A stretch of 64,000 nt of DNA from SHZL01 sp963708905. GTDB lineage: Bacteria; Pseudomonadota; Gammaproteobacteria; Xanthomonadales; SZUA-36. Numbering within the stretch: the first letter of the stretch is position 1; the number at the start of each line of letters is the position of its first letter. Position numbers and translations under genes: made by a program. Of the stretch, positions 32,503 through 41,758 are shown one piece after another. Where the stretch lies: contig CAVPUV010000009.1 of assembly GCA_963708905.1 (NCBI GenBank), positions 12,002 through 76,001 on the forward strand. Direction: 5' to 3'. The notes below the pieces were generated by a model. It searched no databases and was not told the origin of the DNA. It saw only the letters and a program-made list of their open reading frames with translations.

Positions 32503-32608
32503 TCTGCTTTATTAGCAAGGAGTGATTTGGCCTGATATCGGCTTTCCCCTTCAATCGTTGTAAGAGAACCCGGCTAATTCATGGATAACCAGGATAATTG
32601 CACCGTTT

Positions 32609-32945
32609 TTAGCTTTTGCGCAAAATGACGTGCGCCGCATTGTAACCGGGCGCCCCGGTAACCCCGCCGCCCGGGTGCGTGCCGGCCCCACACAAGTACA
32701 AACCATCAACCGGCGTTTTGTACCGTGCCCAGCCTGCAACCGGGCGCATGAAGAACAACTGGTCCAGGCGGATATCGCCGTGGAAGATATTGCCTTCGGT
32801 GATGCCGAAGCGGCGTTCCAGGTCGAGCGGGGTAATCACATCCCGGCCCACAACCGCTGCCGGCACATTCGGCGCGTATTTCCCGATGATTTCCACCACG
32901 CGGTCACCGAGAGCTTCGCGTTGTTCATCCCAGGTGCCGCCGGGC
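32609..32945 (-). pseudogene. FAD-dependent oxidoreductase (PYROXD2/CrtI-like), C-terminal remnant
   Basis: The frame LPGGTWDEQREALGDRVVEI ... LERRFGITEGNIFHGDIRLDQLFFMRP ... YLCGAGTHPGGGVTGAPGYNAAHVIL is the C-terminus of a phytoene-desaturase-like oxidoreductase. The N-terminal FAD-binding part (about 400 residues) is absent. Its start runs, out of frame, into a Rieske protein fragment. Confidence 0.82.
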
Positions 32946-33213
32946 AGATGCGCGCGCCGCGGTGGCGGCAGACGTTGTAGAACGCTTTCAGTTCGGACTG
33001 TTCATTGCGCAGCAGCAGGATGCTTTCACCGTACAGATCCAGCACCTTGTGATCGCCGGGGGCGGGCAGTTCTTCCTCGCGCCCGGCACAGATCCATTCG
33101 CGCATGAAGATGTGCTCGCGCTCCAGCGCATAGTACTTGTCCCGCAGGTACCAGGAAGACGGCAGGGTGGGCTCCAGGCCGGGCAGGGCATTGGGTTCGC
33201 TGGCGGTGGACAT
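32946..33213 (-). pseudogene. Rieske ring-hydroxylating oxygenase alpha subunit, N-terminal remnant
   Basis: MSTASEPNALPGLEPTLPSSW then REHIFMREWICAGREEELP and AFYNVCRHRGARIC give the N-terminus and the first Cys-x-His pair of a Rieske [2Fe-2S] domain. The second CxxH pair and the catalytic domain are missing. A deletion within GGCGCGCGCATCTGCCC (about 32940-32957) joined it to the oxidoreductase fragment. Confidence 0.8.
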
Positions 33214-33384
33214 CGGTTTCAGCTCGCAGGGGCTAGCTATGAGCCTTGTATTGTGAACAGGATTCTTCGCCGGTTCCACCAGCGCAAGGTTTCAATGCCG
33301 GGGTATGGGCCGCAGCTATGGTGCCGGCCCTGGCCTTGATAATTAATATTTAATTATCTTGCGAATAACTTTACAATCTGCAGC

Positions 33385-34407
33385 ATGCGCCATCCTGATT
33401 CGAAACGCGATGCGGTGCGCGAATATGTAGCTGAACACCCGTCCGCCACCGGCCCGGAACTCGCGCAACACCTGGGCATCAGCCGGCAGGCGGTGAGCCT
33501 GCACCTGCGCAGGCTGATTGCCGCGGGAGAAATATTCAAAACCGGCTCGACCCGCGCGGCGCGGTATTTTCCCGGCGATGCGGCGCCGCAAGCTCGCCGC
33601 ATCAAACGCGAACTGGCTCTTGCCGGCCTTGATGAAGCGCAGGTCTACGAACAGTTTGCGATCACGCTGAACCTTTCCCGCCTGGCGGAAAATGTCGCGG
33701 CGATTGTGCACTACGCATTTACCGAGATGTTGAACAACGCCATCGACCACTCGATGGCGGACCGCTGCAGCGTGGAAGTCCTGCTGGATGCTGCCAGGAT
33801 ACGCTTCGGCATCAGGGACGGCGGCATCGGCGCATTTCATTCCATTGCGGAAAAGTTTGCGCTGGCGGATGAGCACGCCGCGATGATCGAATTGATCAAG
33901 GGCAAGACCACCACAAAGCCCGATGCGCATTCGGGGGAAGGTATTTTCTTCGTGTCGCGCGCGGCCGACCGTTTTGTGCTCAGATCCCATCGACTGCAGA
34001 TTGAGTGGGACCGGGCACGCGATGACATGTTTGTGTCCACTCCCCGGTTCATCGAAGGCACGCTCGTGCAGTTTGAACTTCTGCTGGATTCGCGCACCCG
34101 GCTGGAAGACATATTCGGTGAATTTGCACCGGAGAAATACGACTTCAAGTTTGAGAAAACCCGGGTCCTGGTCAAGCTGTTGCAACGTGAATATGTTTCC
34201 CGCTCGGAAGCCAAGCGGCTGTTGCACAACCTCGACAAATTCTCCGAAATCGAACTGGACATGCGCGAAGTCAAACAGGTCGGCCAGGGGTTTGTGGACG
34301 AGGTGTTCCGGGTATTCGCCGCGGCACATCCGGCAATCATTATCCGCTCGACCAACGCCTCCGCGGCGGTCGATGCTATGATCCGGCATGTCAAAGCCGA
34401 TGCTTGA
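33385..34407 (+). CDS. HTH - HATPase - DUF4325 (STAS-like) regulator
   Basis: Three modules in 340 residues: an N-terminal winged HTH (TGPELAQHLGISRQAVSLHLRRLIAAGEIFKTG), an ATPase domain like histidine kinases or anti-sigma factors (FTEMLNNAIDHSMADRCSVEV, IRDGGIGAFHSI, HSGEGIFFVSRAADRF) and a C-terminal DUF4325 module (SRSEAKRLLHNLDKFSEIELDMREVKQVGQGFVDEVF). No phospho-acceptor His domain is seen. The layout suggests a one-protein ATP-sensing switch. A palindromic repeat follows directly. Confidence 0.85.
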   Translation: MRHPDSKRDAVREYVAEHPSATGPELAQHLGISRQAVSLHLRRLIAAGEIFKTGSTRAARYFPGDAAPQARRIKRELALAGLDEAQVYEQFAITLNLSRLAENVAAIVHYAFTEMLNNAIDHSMADRCSVEVLLDAARIRFGIRDGGIGAFHSIAEKFALADEHAAMIELIKGKTTTKPDAHSGEGIFFVSRAADRFVLRSHRLQIEWDRARDDMFVSTPRFIEGTLVQFELLLDSRTRLEDIFGEFAPEKYDFKFEKTRVLVKLLQREYVSRSEAKRLLHNLDKFSEIELDMREVKQVGQGFVDEVFRVFAAAHPAIIIRSTNASAAVDAMIRHVKADA

Positions 34408-34425
34408 GAACAAACAATAACTAGT

Positions 34426-34571
34426 GACCGTCCATAAACGCCACATGCCAACGCGGCACACGGATGTGCCGCCATTTTCGATGACGTATTCATTGAAAAT
34501 GTGAGCGCAGCAAAACCACGTTTTTGCGTAGCGAATCCATAACGGGCAGGGATGCCCGTTTATGGACAGAC
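34426..34571. repeat. Multi-hairpin palindromic repeat, copy 2
   Basis: The block contains GGCACAC...GTGCC (34455-34470), ATTTTCGATGA...TCATTGAAAAT (34474-34500), GCGCAGCAAAA/TTTTGCGTAGC (34505-34533) and CCATAACGGGC/GCCCGTTTATGG (34537-34565); GTCCATAAACG at its left pairs with CGTTTATGGAC at its right. It is very similar to 58250-58398. Confidence 0.8.
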
Positions 34572-34595
34572 ATTAACAAGCGGAGAGACTTCCTC

Positions 34596-35915
34596 ATGAC
34601 CGTAACCGTTAGCACGGGTCCACCCCTGGCGATGGCGCGGCCCAGCAACGTGCGCTGGCGCATCCTGGCCATCCTGGTGTTCGTCAGTTTCGTTTCCTAC
34701 GTATTGCGCGGCAATCTTTCCATTGCCGCACCCGGCATGATGGCCGACCTGCAACTGACGGAAATCCAGTGGGGCTGGGTGATGTCGGCGTTTCCGCTCG
34801 GTTATGCGCTGTTCCAATTTCCCGGCGGATTGTTTGGCGACCGCTTCGGGCCGCGCAAGGCGCTGACCCTGATTGCCGTGGCCTGGGCCGTGCTGATCAT
34901 CATCACCAGCCTGGTGCCGGGCCGGGCAGCGGCGTCGGGCCCGTTGATTCTGTTCACCTTGCTGGCGGTGCAGTTCTGTGTCGGCATGGTGCATGCGCCG
35001 ATTTTCCCGGTGACCAATGTCAGCATCGAGCGCTGGTTCCCGGTCAATGGCTGGGCTTTTCCGACCGGTCTGACCAGTTCCGGCCTCACCGTGGGCCTGG
35101 CGGTCACAGCTTCGCTGCTGCCTTGGCTGATGGGTCAGTTTGGCTGGCGCACTTCCTTCATCATCCTGGCGCCCTTTGGTTTTATCGGCGCGGCACTGTG
35201 GTGGTGGTATGCGCGCGACGATCCGGCGCAGCACCGTGCAATCAATGCCGCCGAGATTGCCTTGATTGCGTCCAACCACGGAGAGCACCACGCGGTGGAA
35301 CGGCAGCCGGCCTGGCTGCGGGTATTGAAAAACCGCAATGTGCTGCTGCTCACCCTGAGCTATGCCTGCATGAATTTCGTTTTCTACGTGGTGTTCAGCT
35401 GGGGCTTTTACTACCTGGTGACGGTCAGGGGTTTTGCCGCGCAGGAAGCCGGTTTTCTCACCTCGGCCCAATGGATTGGCGCGGGTGCCGGCGCGGCGCT
35501 GGGCGGCTGGTTCTGTGACCTGCAGTGCCGCAGGATCGGGCTGCGCTGGGGCTGCCGCCTGCCGATCATCATCGGCATGGTCACCTCCGCTGCGCTGCTG
35601 ATCGGCGTGGCTGTCAGCCCCAATGCCTATGTCGCTGCGGGCATGCTGGGGCTGTGCTTTTTCTTCAACCAGACCACGGAAGGCGCTTACTGGGCCAGCA
35701 GTATTGCCATCGGCGGCCGTCACGCCGGCGCTGCCGGCGGCCTGATGAACACCGGCGCCAATGGCATGGGCTTCGTCAACGCGATTTTGCTGTCGGTGGT
35801 GGCGCAATACTTTGGCTGGCCGATGGCGATTGCCATTGGCGCCGGCTTCGCCCTGGCCGGCGCCGGACTGATATTGCTGGTACGGGCCGATCAGACCGTC
35901 GACGAACTTGCTTAA
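34596..35915 (+). CDS. MFS transporter, anion:cation symporter type
   Basis: About twelve helices in 439 residues. FVSYVLRGNLSIAAPGMMADL and the loop 2-3 motif GGLFGDRFGPRKAL (motif A) identify the major facilitator family; the ordering resembles ACS-type carriers of organic acids. The ATG at 34596 has GGAG 11 nt upstream; the longer frame lies in the repeat. It converges on the DgcN-like gene with stops overlapping by 4 nt. Substrate unknown, possibly an organic acid related to neighbouring amino acid genes. Confidence 0.88.
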   Translation: MTVTVSTGPPLAMARPSNVRWRILAILVFVSFVSYVLRGNLSIAAPGMMADLQLTEIQWGWVMSAFPLGYALFQFPGGLFGDRFGPRKALTLIAVAWAVLIIITSLVPGRAAASGPLILFTLLAVQFCVGMVHAPIFPVTNVSIERWFPVNGWAFPTGLTSSGLTVGLAVTASLLPWLMGQFGWRTSFIILAPFGFIGAALWWWYARDDPAQHRAINAAEIALIASNHGEHHAVERQPAWLRVLKNRNVLLLTLSYACMNFVFYVVFSWGFYYLVTVRGFAAQEAGFLTSAQWIGAGAGAALGGWFCDLQCRRIGLRWGCRLPIIIGMVTSAALLIGVAVSPNAYVAAGMLGLCFFFNQTTEGAYWASSIAIGGRHAGAAGGLMNTGANGMGFVNAILLSVVAQYFGWPMAIAIGAGFALAGAGLILLVRADQTVDELA

Positions 35916-36916
35916 AGGCGGTCGAGCAGGGCCTGCACGCCGGTGGCGATCGGATCGACGCAGAGCAGGCCGGTTTCCTCGTTGTAATGGGCCAGTACGT
36001 TGGCTCTTGCCGCCGGGCTGAGGCCGGCGGTATTGATGCTGAGGCCAATACAACGCGCGGCGGGATTGGTCAGCGCCGCCGCTTCTTCGTATCTGCGGAT
36101 ACATTCTTCCAGCGGCGGAATGGGATAATCCGGATAGTCCTCGATGACCGTGCGCCCGGCCTGATGGCAGAGCACCAGCGCATCGGGTTGCGAGCCATGC
36201 AGCAAGCCCAGCGTGACCGCCGCATAGGCGGGATGAAACAGCGAGCCCTGACCTTCGATCACATCCCAGTGTTCCGGGGCGTTGTCCGGCGACAAAACTT
36301 CGGCTGCGCCGGAGAGGAAATCGCATACCACCGCATCGATCGGCATGCCGCCACCGGCGATCATGATGCCGGTCTGGCCGGTGGCGCGGAAAGTCGCATC
36401 CATGCCTTTTTCCAGCATGGCGCCATGCAAGGCGAGGGCGGTATATTTCTTGCCCACGGCACAGTCGGTGCCGACCATCAATATGCGCTTGCCGCTGCGC
36501 TTTCTGCCGCTGGCTGCGGGGATACCTGCTGGCGGCCGGCGGATATCGATCAGCTTGCGTCCGCTGCGGACGGCGGCAGCGGCCAGCGCCGGAATGGACG
36601 CCAGCGGCATGTGCATGCCGCTGACGATATCCAGTCCCGCTTCCAGGGCTTCAATCAGGGTCCGGGTCCATTCCGGCTGCAGCGCGCCGCCGACCGGCGC
36701 AACGCCAATGATCAGGCTGCGCGCGCCAGCGGCCTGGGCTTCGACAACGGTCATGTCCGGCAGGCCGAGGTCCGCCGCGCATGTGGGGTAACGCAGCTGC
36801 GCCAGGCAGTTTCCCCGCCGCCAGTCCACCAGGCCGTGGCCGGTTTTGGCATGGAGATTATCCCTGGCATTGCCGAGGAAAATCAGCCAGGGTGCATCGA
36901 ACGTGATCGGGTTCAA
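35912..36916 (-). CDS. DUF1611 / DgcN-like protein
   Basis: The 334-residue protein has the DUF1611 P-loop-like region RILMVGTDCAVGKKYTALAL (about residues 143-162), ATGQTGIMIAGGG and EGQGSLFHPAYAAVTLGLLHG, then LVLCHQAGR. Some DUF1611 members (DgcN) acetylate D-glutamate together with a racemase DgcA; no DgcA neighbour is present, so that function is only suggested. It lies upstream of a FAD amino-acid oxidase-like gene on the same strand. Confidence 0.8.
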   Translation of the reverse strand: MNPITFDAPWLIFLGNARDNLHAKTGHGLVDWRRGNCLAQLRYPTCAADLGLPDMTVVEAQAAGARSLIIGVAPVGGALQPEWTRTLIEALEAGLDIVSGMHMPLASIPALAAAAVRSGRKLIDIRRPPAGIPAASGRKRSGKRILMVGTDCAVGKKYTALALHGAMLEKGMDATFRATGQTGIMIAGGGMPIDAVVCDFLSGAAEVLSPDNAPEHWDVIEGQGSLFHPAYAAVTLGLLHGSQPDALVLCHQAGRTVIEDYPDYPIPPLEECIRRYEEAAALTNPAARCIGLSINTAGLSPAARANVLAHYNEETGLLCVDPIATGVQALLDRL

Positions 36917-36974
36917 AGTGGTTCCCTCTTTCAGAGCATGTCCCGCAGCCGATAATACAGCATACCCAGCGCAA

Positions 36975-38219
36975 TCATCTGGTTGCCGAAGCGTTGCCGC
37001 CGGGGACGCGGATCTGCGGCATTTTGGCGAACAGGTCGAAGCGCTCCAGGGTACCGCCGATCGCGTCGGCGACGATCTCGCCCATCACGTGCGTGGCGTT
37101 GACGCCGTGCCCGGAATAGCCCTGCAGGTAGTAAATGTTGTCATCGATGCGCCCGACCATCGGTATGCGGCGGATGACGATGCCGATGCTGCCGCCCCAT
37201 TCGTAGTCGATGCGCACGCCCTTGAGCTGCGGGTAGACCTGCAGCATGCGCGGTTCGATCGAGGCGCGGATGCTGGCCGGTACGCGGCCGGAATAATTGC
37301 AGCGCCCGCCGTACAGCAGGCGCCCGTCCGCGGACAGGCGGTAGTAGTCGAGGATGTGGTTGAGCTCGCACACCGCCAGGTCCAGTGGGTTGATCTCACG
37401 CCGCGTTGCTGGCGGCAAGGGTTCGGTGGCAATGATGAAGCTGCCGGCCTGGAAGGTGGTGCCGGACAGCCGTTGTTGCTCCAGTTGATGGTAAATATGA
37501 CCGGCCAGAACCACCGCATCCGCCTCGACATGACCCAGTGCGGTTTCAATTCGGGGCCTGCGGCCGTGACGGATAGCGCTGACGGGGGATTGCTCGAAGA
37601 TCTGCACGCCGAGACTGCTGGCGGCGCGGGCCTCGCCGAGGCACAGGTTCAGCGGGTGCAGATGGCCGTTGCGCATATTGATCATGCCGCCCACGTAGGC
37701 ATCGGTGCCGAGTGTTGCCTGCGTTTGCTGGCGCGAAAGCAGGCGGTATTCCCAGGGAAATCCGTGTTGTTGCAGGCTGGCGTAATCTGCTTCCAGGTCA
37801 CGGAACTGGCGCGCTTTGCTGGCTACGTCGATGTAGCCCATTTTCAGATCGCAGGCGATGCCATATTTCGCCACGCGTTGCAGGATGATTTCATGGCCGC
37901 GCCAGCGCATGTCCCACACCTGGCTGGCCACCTGTTGGCCGCAGCGCCTGACGATTCTGCGCTCGCCGCTGATGCCGCCGATGAACTGGCCGCCGTTGCG
38001 GCCCGAAGCGCCCCAGCCGATGCGGTTGGCTTCGACCAGCGCGACCTTGTAGCCACGCTCGGCCAGGCTCAGTGCGGCAGCAAGGCCGCTGAAACCGCCA
38101 CCGACAATGCAGATATCCGCGCTGTGCGCACCCTGCAATGGCGGGTAGGCGGTTTTCTCATTGGCACTGGCGGCGTAATAGGACGCCGTGTGTTCCTGCT
38201 GCTGGTGTTGCGCTTGCAT
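36975..38219 (-). CDS. FAD-dependent amine oxidoreductase (PuuB/DadA-like)
   Basis: The 414-residue protein has the Rossmann motif DICIVGGGFSGLAAALSLAERG (residues 34-55), IGWGASGRNGGQFIGG and the C-terminal FAD loop YYLQGYSGHGVNATHVMGEIVADAI. This is the DAO fold of gamma-glutamylputrescine oxidase and related enzymes, which deaminate amines or N-acylated amines. Together with the PuuC-like aldehyde dehydrogenase and a class III aminotransferase it suggests polyamine breakdown. It starts 126 nt from the divergent MTHFR-like gene. Confidence 0.87.
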   Translation of the reverse strand: MQAQHQQQEHTASYYAASANEKTAYPPLQGAHSADICIVGGGFSGLAAALSLAERGYKVALVEANRIGWGASGRNGGQFIGGISGERRIVRRCGQQVASQVWDMRWRGHEIILQRVAKYGIACDLKMGYIDVASKARQFRDLEADYASLQQHGFPWEYRLLSRQQTQATLGTDAYVGGMINMRNGHLHPLNLCLGEARAASSLGVQIFEQSPVSAIRHGRRPRIETALGHVEADAVVLAGHIYHQLEQQRLSGTTFQAGSFIIATEPLPPATRREINPLDLAVCELNHILDYYRLSADGRLLYGGRCNYSGRVPASIRASIEPRMLQVYPQLKGVRIDYEWGGSIGIVIRRIPMVGRIDDNIYYLQGYSGHGVNATHVMGEIVADAIGGTLERFDLFAKMPQIRVPGGNASATR

Positions 38220-38344
38220 GGGAATTCTCGCCGTAGACCTGGGCAGAGTAACATTTTCCCCGCCGAAACAGGTGGGTCTGCGTCAAGAGAAAATGTTACT
38301 CTGAACCCGCCAGAATTGGCCCGTCCGAATGGGGAAAAGACATA

Positions 38345-39223
38345 TTGATTCGCTTCAGGGATGCCCTGCGTACACAGAAATTCGCACTCAGTGCCGACCT
38401 GGCCCTGGGGCGCAGCACGGATGCGCCAGAGGTAGTACGGCAGGCCAGGCTGTTGCGGCCGGCATTCGATGCCATCCAGGTGCCGGACAGCCACGATGGC
38501 CGTTTGCAAATGTCCACCCAGGCGGCGGCGGTATTGTTGCTGGGGGAGGGCGTTGACCCGCTGGTGCACGTCACCGGTCGCGACCGCAACCGTATCGCGC
38601 TGGAAAATGACCTGCTGGGCCTGGCCGTGCTCGGTGTCACCAGCATACTGGTGACGCGCGGCGAAGAGCTTTCCACCGCCTATCGCCCGCCGACCAAACA
38701 GGTGTTCGAACTCAGCGGCGAAGACCTCGTGACCACGGCGCGCCAGCTCGGCGAGGATGAATCCATACGCGGGGCTCCTGGCTTCCTGATCGGCACCGCC
38801 GCAACCGTGTTCAACCCGAAAGAAACCTGGAAGCCCAAATCGCTGGCGGCACGGGTGGAGGCCGGCGCCGGGTTCATCCAGACGCAGATCTGTTTCAACA
38901 TGAAGGCGCTGCGCCGTTACATGGATCGTCTGGTAGAGGCGAAGCTCACCTGGCGCTGCGCCATCATGGGCGGGGTGGCGGTGCTGCCGGACGCGGCTTC
39001 TGCGCGCCTGCTGAAGGAAGGCCTCAGTGGCGCTGCTGTCCCGGAAAAAATTATCCGCCGCCTGGAACAGGCGCGGGATCCGCAACTCGAAGGCATCAGG
39101 CTGTGCGCCGAGACCCTGCAGAAGCTGCGGGAAATACCCGGCATTTCCGGCGCCAACCTGATGACCCCGGGTGACCCGGCAACGCTGCTCGAGGCGGTGC
39201 GCGCGGCCGGTTTGAGAACTTGA
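38345..39223 (+). CDS. Methylenetetrahydrofolate reductase-like protein
   Basis: The TIM-barrel phrases FALSADLALGRSTDAPEV, PLVHVTGRDRNRIALENDLLGL and GVTSILVTRGEE follow the MTHFR order, and AGAGFIQTQICFNMKALRRYM is the family's FFQTQ-type strand. Compared with MetF, the first Glu/Asp block differs, so it is a divergent member; it may act on another C1 folate. The start is a TTG (GGGGA upstream). It is divergent from the FAD oxidase. Confidence 0.82.
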   Translation: MIRFRDALRTQKFALSADLALGRSTDAPEVVRQARLLRPAFDAIQVPDSHDGRLQMSTQAAAVLLLGEGVDPLVHVTGRDRNRIALENDLLGLAVLGVTSILVTRGEELSTAYRPPTKQVFELSGEDLVTTARQLGEDESIRGAPGFLIGTAATVFNPKETWKPKSLAARVEAGAGFIQTQICFNMKALRRYMDRLVEAKLTWRCAIMGGVAVLPDAASARLLKEGLSGAAVPEKIIRRLEQARDPQLEGIRLCAETLQKLREIPGISGANLMTPGDPATLLEAVRAAGLRT

Positions 39224-39308
39224 TGTAAGCGGACGGAGTTGAAGTGGCGCTACTGGTAAAAGTTTTTCATGAGCCGCAAGGCTTGCTGTATCACGGCGGC
39301 GCGGTTGC

Positions 39309-40250
39309 TTATGCCGTGCTGGCTGATGGTTTCGGCCTCGCTCCAGGCGAAGGCTGTTCATAGAAGCGTTCACGTTTGCCCTCGATCAGTGGAATATAGG
39401 GTTCGATGGCTTTGAGCATGAAGTCGCGGAAGATGCGAATGCGGGCCGTGGTGCGCAGATCGATGTGCGACAACAACCAGAACCCGGTGCGCGGTGATTC
39501 GTAGTCCACCGGCACACGGCACAGCCGCGAGGAAGCATCGCCCAGACCACAAGGCAGCAGGGCAAAACCCAGTCCCTGCCGGCTCATGTTGAAAGCGATG
39601 TTGAGCGAATTGGCGCGATAACGCACCTGCATTCGAGGAAAGGCGGCTCGCATCCATTCCGGCACCGCATGGCTGCTGTCCAGCCAGGAAATGCCACCAA
39701 CCCTTTCAGGGTTTTTCAGGAACTGCTCATACAGCGGGTGTGAAGCGTACACCGCATAGGCAAAGTCGGCGATGTGGGTGCCGAGGACATTGGGTGGAGG
39801 CGTGTTGGTGCCGCGGAACGCCACGTCTGCAGCGTGCACCGACAGGTCCAGGATGGCTTCCGTGGCGATGACGTCGATGTCGATTTCGGGATAGAGCTGG
39901 GAAAACCGGTTGAGACCCGGCAGCAGCAGGCTCTGGACGCAGGAGTCGGACGAGGTGATGCGCAGCTTCCCGCTCAATTCCTGCCGGTCCACCTGCACCA
40001 GGCGGCCGATGGTCAGGACTTCTTCGGCAATGGTTTCAACGGAGCGCATGACGGATTCACCCACCGGGGTGATCTGCCAGCCGCTGGGCGAGCGGTCAAA
40101 CAGCAGAGCGTTGAGCGCCGCCTCCAGGTTGGTGATGCGACGTGACACCGTGGTCTGGTTTACGCCCAGTTTTTTTGCCGCGGCCGTCAAAGTGCCGCTG
40201 CGCACAATCTCGTAGAGATAGCGCAGATCCTGCCAGTCTATGCCCTGCAT
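39309..40250 (-). CDS. LysR family transcriptional regulator
   Basis: The 313-residue protein has an N-terminal winged HTH (LYEIVRSGTLTAAAKKLGVNQTTVSRRITNLEAAL) and the LysR effector domain (LRITSSDSCVQSLLLPGL...). I chose the ATG at 40250 (MQGIDWQDL) because the HTH follows at the usual distance; the upstream extension is not conserved in type. It probably regulates one of the divergent neighbours. Confidence 0.92.
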   Translation of the reverse strand: MQGIDWQDLRYLYEIVRSGTLTAAAKKLGVNQTTVSRRITNLEAALNALLFDRSPSGWQITPVGESVMRSVETIAEEVLTIGRLVQVDRQELSGKLRITSSDSCVQSLLLPGLNRFSQLYPEIDIDVIATEAILDLSVHAADVAFRGTNTPPPNVLGTHIADFAYAVYASHPLYEQFLKNPERVGGISWLDSSHAVPEWMRAAFPRMQVRYRANSLNIAFNMSRQGLGFALLPCGLGDASSRLCRVPVDYESPRTGFWLLSHIDLRTTARIRIFRDFMLKAIEPYIPLIEGKRERFYEQPSPGARPKPSASTA

Positions 40251-40364
40251 AATTGCATATCCAAAATGCGAAAATTTGAATTTACCTGCATCAATGCAGC
40301 CTCTATGGTAGCTCATAAGGAAAGTTCAAACATCAACCGGCTTGAGCAGCCAAGGAGAGTAACC

Positions 40365-40694
40365 ATGATGAATCTGAATCGAACCCTGTTGTGCCTTGCC
40401 ATCGGCGTAAGTTTCGTCTCCGCCGCTGGAGCAGATCAATCCACCTCGCAGAAATTCAGCAGTTGCCGTGCCGAGGCCGAGACGGTGTACGGCAACGTCG
40501 ATGAACCTGTCCGCGTCCGCCTGGAAGGTGTGCGTAAGGCGGGAACACAACTGCTCCTGCGGGTTTATACAGCCGAAGGTGAGGGCTTAAACGTGCGCTG
40601 CGATGTGGACAGGAAGACCGGTGAGCTGATCGCGCTTACCACCCGCAGCGAACTCAACCCGCCGCCTTTGTTGTCCGACCGCCGCGGCGACTGA
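40365..40694 (+). CDS. Small secreted hypothetical protein
   Basis: A signal peptide (NRTLLCLAIGVSFVSAAGA) precedes about 85 residues with two Cys (FSSCRAEAE...LNVRCDVDR), possibly a disulphide. AAGGAG lies 9 nt before the ATG at 40365; a second ATG follows. No family recognised. Confidence 0.75.
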   Translation: MMNLNRTLLCLAIGVSFVSAAGADQSTSQKFSSCRAEAETVYGNVDEPVRVRLEGVRKAGTQLLLRVYTAEGEGLNVRCDVDRKTGELIALTTRSELNPPPLLSDRRGD

Positions 40695-40779
40695 GCGTAC
40701 CGGGATCCGGGACAAAGTTTAATGGCGAGAGGTCCTACCGAGCATTTACATCGGCCGGCCCAACGGGCCGGCCGGGTCG

Positions 40780-41097
40780 TCACGTGGTGAGATCAGGATC
40801 TGACATGACCTGCTTAAAACTTTCCTGCTGCTCCGGCGAGGCTTCCTTCTGATACTTCTCCTTCCACTCGTCGTAGCTCATGCCATAGATATACTCGCGG
40901 GCTTCGTCCATCGAGACTTCGATGGCCCTGGCCCTGGCCGCCGCCACATACCATTTGCTCAGGCAGTTGCGGCAGAATCCCGCAAGGTTCATCAGGTCGA
41001 TGTTCTGCACGTCGCTGCGCTTGTTCAGATGCCCGATCAAGGTCCGCAATACGTCTGCTTCCAGTTCTGTCTGGGTCTGTTTGTCCAATTCAGCCAT
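40780..41097 (-). CDS. DUF1244 domain-containing protein
   Basis: The protein has the conserved DUF1244 core LIGHLNKRSDVQNIDLMNLAGFCRNCLSKWY and GMSYDEWKEKYQKEA. The family (about 100 residues, cytosolic) is widespread in Proteobacteria with unknown function; the Cys pair is conserved. Confidence 0.92.
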   Translation of the reverse strand: MAELDKQTQTELEADVLRTLIGHLNKRSDVQNIDLMNLAGFCRNCLSKWYVAAARARAIEVSMDEAREYIYGMSYDEWKEKYQKEASPEQQESFKQVMSDPDLTT

Positions 41098-41313
41098 GGT
41101 TCACCTGCCTTGCAATACTCCCCTGACATCCAACGCTGTTGTGCTGGTTCAATATTTCGGACCAGCATAAGAACACCTGAAGCTTGGTCGAAAGCGACTG
41201 GTGGTTTTTACTCTGACCCCCAGATTTTACGGCTTTGAACAAGGCGGGTACACCGGTATGTCTTTCAAAACGACACTTGCTCGAAGGTGATGGTCGTCCG
41301 CATTACGTTGAAC

Positions 41314-41736
41314 TCATGTTTCCCAGTACTCGCCGGCGCGGTACGTGCCGAAGTACCAGAGGTATCCTTCCGGATCCGTGACCATGTAGCCCCTGGCTCC
41401 GTATTCCTCGGTCTGCAGTTCTTGCACGACGTGTGCTCCGGCCGCCACGGCTACTTTGTAGTGGGCGTCCGGGTCTGCAACGAAAACGCTGAGCGCTTGC
41501 GAATGACCAACAAGTGCCTTCGGGCTCAGACGATGGTCCTCTGGCTTGGGCGAGCTGATCATGACCACTCCGGTTCCCAGGCTCAATTCCGAGTGCTCAA
41601 CCCGGTTGTCAGGCCCGGGTACAACGAATCTCCTGGTGAAACCGAATGCCCGGCACAACCATTCGATGGCTGCGGGCGCGTCTTCGTAGGTGAGACTCGG
41701 GTAGATGTCAGAAGGACTGCGATAGCTTGAAGGCAT
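41314..41736 (-). CDS. VOC family protein (PhnB/glyoxalase-like)
   Basis: The 140-residue protein has YPSLTYEDAPAAIEWLCRAFGFTRRF, HSELSLGTGVVMISSP and the closing GYMVTDPEGYLWYFGTYR, all VOC hallmarks. The ATG at 41736 follows GGAG by 7 nt; upstream frame consists of repeat DNA. Substrate unknown. Confidence 0.88.
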   Translation of the reverse strand: MPSSYRSPSDIYPSLTYEDAPAAIEWLCRAFGFTRRFVVPGPDNRVEHSELSLGTGVVMISSPKPEDHRLSPKALVGHSQALSVFVADPDAHYKVAVAAGAHVVQELQTEEYGARGYMVTDPEGYLWYFGTYRAGEYWET

Positions 41737-41758
41737 GTTCCACTCCTTTTGGTCGGCT

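Noticed and set aside
33213..33384. Search for an integrase (IntI) or attI at the right end of the cassette array.
   Set aside because: Neither a tyrosine recombinase nor a suitable site is present up to 33.4 kb or elsewhere in the window.
34560..36326. 588-codon minus-strand frame across the MFS and DgcN region.
   Set aside because: It is antisense to the MFS gene and has a low-complexity Arg/Gly/Pro/Gln composition typical of shadow frames.
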